Source: Bacteroides sp. 51
Lineage (GTDB): Bacteria > Bacteroidota > Bacteroidia > Bacteroidales > Bacteroidaceae
DNA: 64,000 nucleotides
Direction: 5' to 3'
Assembly (NCBI RefSeq): GCF_010500965.1
Contig: NZ_QVMI01000016.1
Coordinates: forward strand, 95,605-159,604
How positions within the stretch are numbered: the stretch's first letter is position 1; every line of letters starts with the position of its first letter. Positions 59,422-64,000 of this stretch are shown in pieces. The position numbers and the translations under genes were made by a program. Under the pieces are notes generated by a model. It had not been told where the DNA came from. It searched no databases and saw only the letters and a list, made by a program, of their open reading frames with translations.

Positions 59422-60852
59422 ATGATCATCACAGCATTACAGAAACTCTATACGCAGGTGGCCGGTACACCCGCAGAAAACATTATCGAGTTACCCTCAT
59501 CCGGTTCTAACCGCCGGTATTTCAGGCTATCGGGAGCGATGAACTTAGTAGGCGTAAGCGGAACTTCGCAAGAAGAGAACAAAGCCTTCCTCTACATGGC
59601 AGCACACTTCCGCGAAAAAGGCATTCCCGTTCCCGAGGTCTACGCTACCTCCGAAGATTCCCTATACTATCTGCAAGAAGACCTGGGCGATGCCCTGCTC
59701 TTCGATAAGATAGAAAAAGGGCGGAAAACCTGCGTGTTCAGCGACGAAGAGCGTTCGCTATTGCGCCAAACCATCTCCCTGTTGCCCATGATCCAGTTCC
59801 GGGGAGCCGAGGATTTTGACTTCGAGCAATGCTATCCGCAACCCACATTCAACGAACGCTCCATTCTTTGGGATCTGAACTATTTCAAGTACTGCTTCCT
59901 GAAATCTACCGGACTGGACTTTCAGGAAAACATCCTTGAAGATGATTTCAAAAAGATGTGCGACATCCTGCTGCAAGACCAGACCAACACGTTTCTGTAT
60001 CGCGACTTCCAGTCGCGCAACGTCATGATCAAAGACGGCAAGCCCTGGTTCATTGATTTTCAGGGCGGACGGAAGGGCCCGATCTACTACGACATCGCCT
60101 CTTTCCTGTGGCAGGCCAAAGCAAACTTCCCGGAAGGATTGCGAAATGAAATGCTGGATGTTTACATGGACGCCCTCTCCCACTACACCACCGTCGATAA
60201 AGAAGAGTTCTGCCGGCGGCTACGTCATTTCGTCCTCTTCCGCACCCTGCAAGTACTCGGCGCTTACGGCTTCCGCGGATACTTTGAGAAGAAACCACAT
60301 TTCATTCAAAGCATCCCCTTCGCCATCAAGAACCTAAAAGAATTACTGCGCGAAGGATACCCCGAATACCCCTACCTATGCGATATCCTACACCAACTCG
60401 TAGGGCTGAAACAATTCTCCGAAGAGATCAAAAAACGCACCCTGGAGGTAAAAGTCATGAGTTTTGCCTATAAAAAAGGAATACCCAACGACACCTCCGG
60501 CAACGGCGGCGGATTCGTATTCGACTGCCGGGCCATCAACAACCCCGGAAAATACGAAAGATACAACCATTTCACCGGATTGGACGAGCCCGTCATTACC
60601 TTCCTCGAAGAAGAAGGAGAAATCACCGCCTTCCTCGAATCCGTCTATAAGATTGTCGATGCCTCCGTACAGCGCTATCTGGACCGCGGATTCACCAATC
60701 TGATGATCTGTTTCGGCTGCACCGGCGGGCAACACCGTTCCGTATATTCGGCACAACACATGGCAGAATACCTCAACCGGAAGTTCGGTGTCAAAGTCGA
60801 CCTCATTCACCGCGAACAGAACATCGAACACGTATTTGAACCAACCCTATGA
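59422..60852 (+). CDS. Aminoglycoside-phosphotransferase-fold sugar kinase fused to RapZ C-terminal domain (AmgK-like)
   Basis: 476 aa from the ATG at 59422 (MIITALQKLYTQVAG). The N-terminal kinase domain (about 1-310) has SSGSNRRYFRLSG, YYLQEDLGDALLF and the catalytic FLYRDFQSRNVM...FIDFQGG (Brenner-type loop with its Asp, Asn and metal-binding Asp). It matches AmgK, which phosphorylates MurNAc/GlcNAc at C1. The C-terminal ~130 residues are the RapZ_C domain: VMSFAYKKGIPNDTSGNGGG, FDCRAINNPGKYERY and CFGCTGGQHRSVYSAQHMAE. It overlaps the MurU-like gene by four bases (ATGA), so kinase and nucleotidyltransferase are coupled in cell-wall sugar recycling. Confidence 0.9.
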   Translation: MIITALQKLYTQVAGTPAENIIELPSSGSNRRYFRLSGAMNLVGVSGTSQEENKAFLYMAAHFREKGIPVPEVYATSEDSLYYLQEDLGDALLFDKIEKGRKTCVFSDEERSLLRQTISLLPMIQFRGAEDFDFEQCYPQPTFNERSILWDLNYFKYCFLKSTGLDFQENILEDDFKKMCDILLQDQTNTFLYRDFQSRNVMIKDGKPWFIDFQGGRKGPIYYDIASFLWQAKANFPEGLRNEMLDVYMDALSHYTTVDKEEFCRRLRHFVLFRTLQVLGAYGFRGYFEKKPHFIQSIPFAIKNLKELLREGYPEYPYLCDILHQLVGLKQFSEEIKKRTLEVKVMSFAYKKGIPNDTSGNGGGFVFDCRAINNPGKYERYNHFTGLDEPVITFLEEEGEITAFLESVYKIVDASVQRYLDRGFTNLMICFGCTGGQHRSVYSAQHMAEYLNRKFGVKVDLIHREQNIEHVFEPTL

Positions 60853-61625
60853 AAGCCCTGATATTTGCCGCCGGACTGGGGTCGCGCCTCCGACCGTTGA
60901 CAGACACGACCCCCAAAGCCCTGATTCCCATCGGCGGAAAGCCCATGCTGGAACATGTCATCCTGAAACTGAAAGCTTCGGGCTTTAACGAACTTGTCAT
61001 TAACATCCATCACCACGGGCAACAAATCATCGACTATCTGCAAAGCAATAACAATTTCGGTCTGAACATCCATATATCCGACGAACGGGATCAATTGCTG
61101 GATACCGGAGGAGGAATCAAACATGCCCGGCAGTTCCTCGACGGAGACGAACCGTTTCTGGTGCATAATGCCGATATCCTGTCGAATGTCGACTTGAAGC
61201 AACTCTATGAATATCACCTTCGCCCGCATGGAAACCTGGGTGCAGCGCCTCGCTACCTATGTGGATCTGTAGCCACTTTATTAGTCAGCCAGCGGGAAAC
61301 CTCGCGCTATTTGCTCTTTGATAAAGAAAACCGGTTGCATGGCTGGCAGAATCGCGAAACGGGTGAGGTCAAATCTCCCAGCCCCAACTTTCGCCCTTCC
61401 ATGTACAATGGATATGCTTTTAGCGGTATCCACGTCATCTCTCCGGAAATATTCGAATGGATGGATAAATGGGAAGGAAAATTCTCCATCATCAATTTCT
61501 ATCTCGCCATTTGTGCGAAAGCGAATATCCAAGCCTACCCCATGGATAACCTTCAACTGCTGGATATCGGCAAACCCGAAGCACTGGTGAAGGCGGAAGA
61601 ATGGTTAAAACAAAATACACCGTAG
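60849..61625 (+). CDS. murU: MurU-like MurNAc-1-phosphate uridylyltransferase with repeat-derived insertion
   Basis: A 258-aa nucleotidyltransferase: KALIFAAGLGSRLRPLTDTT (2-21) with the GxGxRxRPLT signature, PKALIPIGGKPMLEHV and HNADILSNVDL with the metal-binding Asp. Following the AmgK-like gene, it most likely forms UDP-MurNAc in peptidoglycan recycling. Residues about 129-140 (LGAAPRYLCGSV) come from a dispersed repeat (61232-61257) inserted in frame just before the conserved ATLLVSQRETSRYLLFD. The TAG stop lies within another palindromic repeat (61622-61646), so the 3' end has also been rewritten. The NTP preference cannot be proved from sequence. Confidence 0.85.
   Translation: MKALIFAAGLGSRLRPLTDTTPKALIPIGGKPMLEHVILKLKASGFNELVINIHHHGQQIIDYLQSNNNFGLNIHISDERDQLLDTGGGIKHARQFLDGDEPFLVHNADILSNVDLKQLYEYHLRPHGNLGAAPRYLCGSVATLLVSQRETSRYLLFDKENRLHGWQNRETGEVKSPSPNFRPSMYNGYAFSGIHVISPEIFEWMDKWEGKFSIINFYLAICAKANIQAYPMDNLQLLDIGKPEALVKAEEWLKQNTP
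61232..61257 (+). repeat. Dispersed 'GGTGCAGCGCCTCGCTGC' repeat inside the MurU-like gene
   Basis: AAACCTGGGTGCAGCGCCTCG... copy, fully in frame and translated as NLGAAPRYL. Confidence 0.9.
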
Positions 61626-61646
61626 GGGCGGTTCGCGAACCGCCCG
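61622..61646. repeat. Single palindromic repeat at the MurU-like stop codon
   Basis: GTAGGGGCGGTTCGCGAACC... palindrome. The TAG in GTAGGGG (61623-61625) is the gene's stop codon. Confidence 0.9.
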
Positions 61647-61665
61647 AAAACTCTTTCCCATTCCT

Positions 61666-61696
61666 TTTGTTATTATCCGCAGAACCCATAACTTTG
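61666..61696 (+). promoter_or_regulatory. Promoter of the threonine/serine exporter operon
   Basis: TTTG (61666-61669), 19-bp spacer, TAACTTTG (61689-61696), 28 bp before the ATG: a textbook Bacteroidetes promoter. Confidence 0.8.
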
Positions 61697-61724
61697 CACT
61701 CGCTTTTAAAAACCACAAATAACA

Positions 61725-62498
61725 ATGGATATTCATCAGGAGTTAAAGGAAGTCTCCAAATTCCTTTCCGACTACTCTACCACCCTAATGGCAGTAGGCG
61801 TGCAAACCTCGCGCATTGTCAAAAACACCTCACGTATTGCCCGCACATTTGGCTTTGATTGCGACATGACCATCTTCCAGAAAACAATCATCATGACACT
61901 GAGGGATAGTAGTAACACCCATTCCTACAGTACCGTAAACAAAATCAAGTCCATGGGATTGAACTTCGCCATGAACTCCAGCCTCAGTACCCTAAGCTGG
62001 GAAGCACACGATGAATGCCTCTCATTGGACGAGCTCAAAAAACGTTACAACGAAATCACCAGCCGCCCCCGGGAAAGCCGTTGGCTGGTCCTCATCCTCG
62101 TAGCTTTCGCTAATGCTGCTTTCTGCCGGTTATTCCAGGGTGATCTAACCTCAATGGGCATTGTATTTGTAGCTACATTAATCGGATTTTTCGTTCGTCA
62201 GGAACTCATGGAACGTCATTGGAATCATCTGGCCGTATTTATCGTATCCTCTTTTGTTGCATCCATGATTGCAAGTACCGGATATCTATTTCATTGGGGA
62301 ACAACACCCAGCGTAGCCCTCGGTACAAGCGTGCTCTACCTGATACCAGGCGTACCTTTAATCAACTCCATCATGGACATTATCGATGGACACGTATTGG
62401 CCGGAACTTCTCGCTTCATCAATGCATGTTTATTGATTATCTGTATTGTTATCGGGATATCTATGACTTTATTACTAACCGGAATCAGCACCCTATAA
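61725..62498 (+). CDS. Threonine/serine exporter, ThrE N-terminal domain protein
   Basis: A 257-aa protein of the ThrE-N type. A cytoplasmic N-terminal region (MAVGVQTSRIVKNTSRIART, a conserved core) is followed by about five transmembrane helices (WLVLILVAFANAAFCRLFQG, SVALGTSVLYLIPGVPLINS and others). Split ThrE proteins export threonine and serine by proton exchange. The partner ThrE-C gene starts one base after the stop. The strong promoter upstream gives the pair its own transcription unit. Confidence 0.9.
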   Translation: MDIHQELKEVSKFLSDYSTTLMAVGVQTSRIVKNTSRIARTFGFDCDMTIFQKTIIMTLRDSSNTHSYSTVNKIKSMGLNFAMNSSLSTLSWEAHDECLSLDELKKRYNEITSRPRESRWLVLILVAFANAAFCRLFQGDLTSMGIVFVATLIGFFVRQELMERHWNHLAVFIVSSFVASMIASTGYLFHWGTTPSVALGTSVLYLIPGVPLINSIMDIIDGHVLAGTSRFINACLLIICIVIGISMTLLLTGISTL

Positions 62499-62499
62499 A

Positions 62500-63030
62500 A
62501 TGAATACAGAATTTCTAAGCGCCATATTCCTCGACGGACTTTTTGCAGCAATAGCAGCCATTGGATTTGCTATTATCTCCAATCCCCCACGCAAAGCCTT
62601 GATTATCTGCCCTCTATTCGCAGCAGTCGGTCACGGACTTCGCTACTTCCTGATGAACAGCACACTGATCCATATGGATATTGCCACGGCTTCTTTCTTC
62701 GCTGCTTTGTCCATCGGCCTACTGGCCATTCCTTTTGCCAGAATTATTCATTGCCCTGCTGAAGTATTCTCCTTCCCATCATTGCTGCCAATGATTCCCG
62801 GAATGTTTGCATACAGAAGCATCCTGGCACTAACCAAGTTCATGCAAACCACAGACGAAGCAGCTTCACTGGATTATATCGTACAATTCTGGCACAACGG
62901 AAGCACAACAATCTTTGTATTGTTTGCACTGGTGGTAGGTGCAGCAATTCCGGTATTCCTCTTCCCGAAACAGTCGTTCAGCGCAACACGGTTGTTGCGG
63001 AAATTGGTAGGTAAATCACATAAGAGTTAA
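62500..63030 (+). CDS. Threonine/serine exporter, ThrE C-terminal domain protein
   Basis: A 176-aa integral membrane protein of about five helices (IFLDGLFAAIAAIGFAIISN, ASFFAALSIGLLAIPFARII, IFVLFALVVGAAIPVFLFP) with the FPSLLPMIPGMFAYRSILAL motif of ThrE-C/ThrE_2 subunits. It completes the two-subunit exporter with the upstream gene. A long hairpin (63057-63099) follows the stop. Confidence 0.9.
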   Translation: MNTEFLSAIFLDGLFAAIAAIGFAIISNPPRKALIICPLFAAVGHGLRYFLMNSTLIHMDIATASFFAALSIGLLAIPFARIIHCPAEVFSFPSLLPMIPGMFAYRSILALTKFMQTTDEAASLDYIVQFWHNGSTTIFVLFALVVGAAIPVFLFPKQSFSATRLLRKLVGKSHKS

Positions 63031-63056
63031 GAAAACTTTTTAGAACATCCCCTTGC

Positions 63057-63099
63057 CCCCAATGTCATTAAGTTAAGCATTAACTTAATGACATTGGGG
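63057..63099. repeat. 20-bp perfect inverted repeat between convergent genes
   Basis: CCCCAATGTCATTAAGTTAA (63057-63076) pairs perfectly with 63080-63099 around a 3-nt loop and extends imperfectly into C- and G-runs on the flanks. It may end transcription from both sides although no T-run follows; it may also be a dispersed repeat. Confidence 0.85.
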
Positions 63100-63122
63100 C
63101 AGGGGGTGGAGTTATATACTCA

Positions 63123-63788
63123 CTATTCAAGGAGTAACGGTATATAACTTTCAATATTTGAAACGATATCTGTACTATAGTAACCTATTCTATACCAACT
63201 GATTTTATTATTCTTTACTTTAAATAATCCAACTAAATTCACATCTTCCTTTACATAAATAACCAATTCATCATTCTTCTGATAGAAGTTACTTAAGTAT
63301 TTATTGAGAATACTCACATCAGCCCCTACTCCAATCTCCTTAAATATTTTAATCCCGGGATGATGCACCGTTATTTCTATAAAACGATCAGATAGATTAT
63401 CATACATCCATGGCGTTTCATAATTAAATACAACCAAACGATCAATCAAAGGAGATACCTTACCATCATCAAACCTCTTAATCAAACAATAAGCACCATA
63501 ATATCCATCATCAATGGGCTTATCGTACAACCAACTCCTTTCTCTATTAAGAATACTAGAGGTAGAAAAGCCCCTGTAATTCTCTTTAATCTGAAAGATG
63601 TCAATAAAATCACCAGACACATTATTCATCTCCGGCAAATCACTTATCGAATCAGTCTTTGATATCAGTTTAGTCGTACCTCCTCCAACGGCATGAATCA
63701 GTTGACTATTCTCCATAGTTGCTTTACTGTCTTTATTCAAACAAGAACATAAAAGAAAAGACGCCAATAATACAAAAGTTAGTTTCAT
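63123..63788 (-). CDS. Unrecognised lipoprotein, 221 aa
   Basis: A signal peptide with lipobox (LTFVLLASFLLCSC, Cys at about 16) shows a periplasmic or outer-membrane lipoprotein. The mature part is mixed alpha/beta with an aromatic-rich middle (DDGYYGAYCLIKRFDDG) and no motif I can name. The base composition is more AT-rich than nearby genes, and it lies between the exporter operon and an incoming group II intron, which may indicate a recently acquired region. No partner genes are seen. Confidence 0.75.
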   Translation of the reverse strand: MKLTFVLLASFLLCSCLNKDSKATMENSQLIHAVGGGTTKLISKTDSISDLPEMNNVSGDFIDIFQIKENYRGFSTSSILNRERSWLYDKPIDDGYYGAYCLIKRFDDGKVSPLIDRLVVFNYETPWMYDNLSDRFIEITVHHPGIKIFKEIGVGADVSILNKYLSNFYQKNDELVIYVKEDVNLVGLFKVKNNKISWYRIGYYSTDIVSNIESYIPLLLE

Positions 63789-63902
63789 AGTAAAAATATT
63801 ATTCTTCGGTTATTATTATTCAGGACTTTCTTGTCATCGTTAGCCTATTCAGGCGGTAAATATATAAATTATGCAAAATTTCACCAAGCACTAATTACTA
63901 TA

Positions 63903-64000
63903 ATCGAGTAGGAGGAAAATGAAATAGTTTCCTCCTATTTCATTTTCCGACCTCTCACACCACCACGCATGCCGTTCGGCACGTGGCGGTTCCTTAACTT
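63903..64000 (-). mobile_element. 3' end of a group II intron (domains V and VI), remainder outside window
   Basis: Read on the minus strand, 63957-63992 folds as a domain V-like hairpin: a 9-bp lower stem ACCGCCACG / CGTGGTGGT, a 2-nt bulge and TGCC-GAAC-GGCA. It is followed by GTGAGAGGTCGG and a domain VI stem GGAAAATGAAATAG / CTATTTCATTTTCC (63913-63948), then the CCTACTCGAT terminus near 63903. The intron body and any reverse transcriptase would lie to the right of the window. Confidence 0.8.

Overview
The window is a stretch of a Bacteroidales chromosome, most like Bacteroides or Parabacteroides; the species cannot be fixed from sequence alone. Supporting signs are TAnnTTTG -7 boxes with a TTG or TTTG about 20 bp upstream, many lipoproteins whose Cys is followed by Asp/Ser/Asn, TonB receptors with carboxypeptidase-D-like N-terminal domains, an HmuYRSTUV-type haem locus, a fused CcsBA protein and an HU-HIG protein. 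There are no tRNA, rRNA or CRISPR loci. A group II intron 3' end enters from the right edge.

Layout. 1-2627 (-): 5' part of a branching enzyme gene (glgB), a YhcH/YjgK/YiaL protein and a DUF2461 protein. 3030-23255 (-): a compact 17-gene extracellular contractile injection system (eCIS). In transcription order it encodes a Pvc16/DUF4255 protein, an unknown, sheath, two tube proteins, DUF5908 (55 aa), a LysM hub, VgrG-like spike, PAAR tip, gp25, baseplate J, a fibre-like protein, a second baseplate J, tape measure, DUF4157 protein, AAA+ ATPase and a 606-aa membrane protein. 23855-24391 (+): two small stress-type envelope proteins. 25211-29900 (-): a TonB receptor with a partner lipoprotein. 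30078-31380 (-): hemerythrin-domain protein and LuxR-type regulator. 31584-32511 (+): flavodoxin and DUF2023. 32713-39147 (+): outer-membrane barrel, imelysin, di-haem oxidoreductase and CcsBA. 39153-44424 (-): MetE-like protein, then TonB receptor, His-rich protein, sigma factor, His-rich membrane protein and ferredoxin. 45644-46447 (-): ZIP transporter. 46783-56957 (+): calycin-like lipoprotein plus hmuYRSTUV. 57110-57595 (-): HU-like protein. 58494-59210 (-): remnant of an M64 peptidase. 59422-61625 (+): kinase/RapZ-C fusion and MurU-like nucleotidyltransferase. 61725-63030 (+): split threonine/serine exporter. 63123-63788 (-): lipoprotein.

Two themes stand out. First, the eCIS looks complete except for an obvious toxin; the 606-aa membrane protein and the DUF4157 protein at the distal end are the natural cargo or accessory candidates. 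Second, the right-hand two thirds is rich in iron and haem functions. Three separate promoters (barrel/imelysin operon, hmu operon, ZIP gene) share a near-identical motif, CRTTTWTAGGTATTGYC, whose last TTG is the -33 box. This suggests one iron- or haem-responsive regulator.

The window is also dense in dispersed repeats. Several have entered coding sequence: a paired palindrome in frame in the tape measure, a short 'GGTGCAGCGCCTCGC' repeat inside or at the end of three or more proteins, and an inverted repeat that encodes the end of HmuT. Three copies of a ~550-bp intergenic element, each with exactly four 22-bp units ending in a hairpin, are the least explained structures here.
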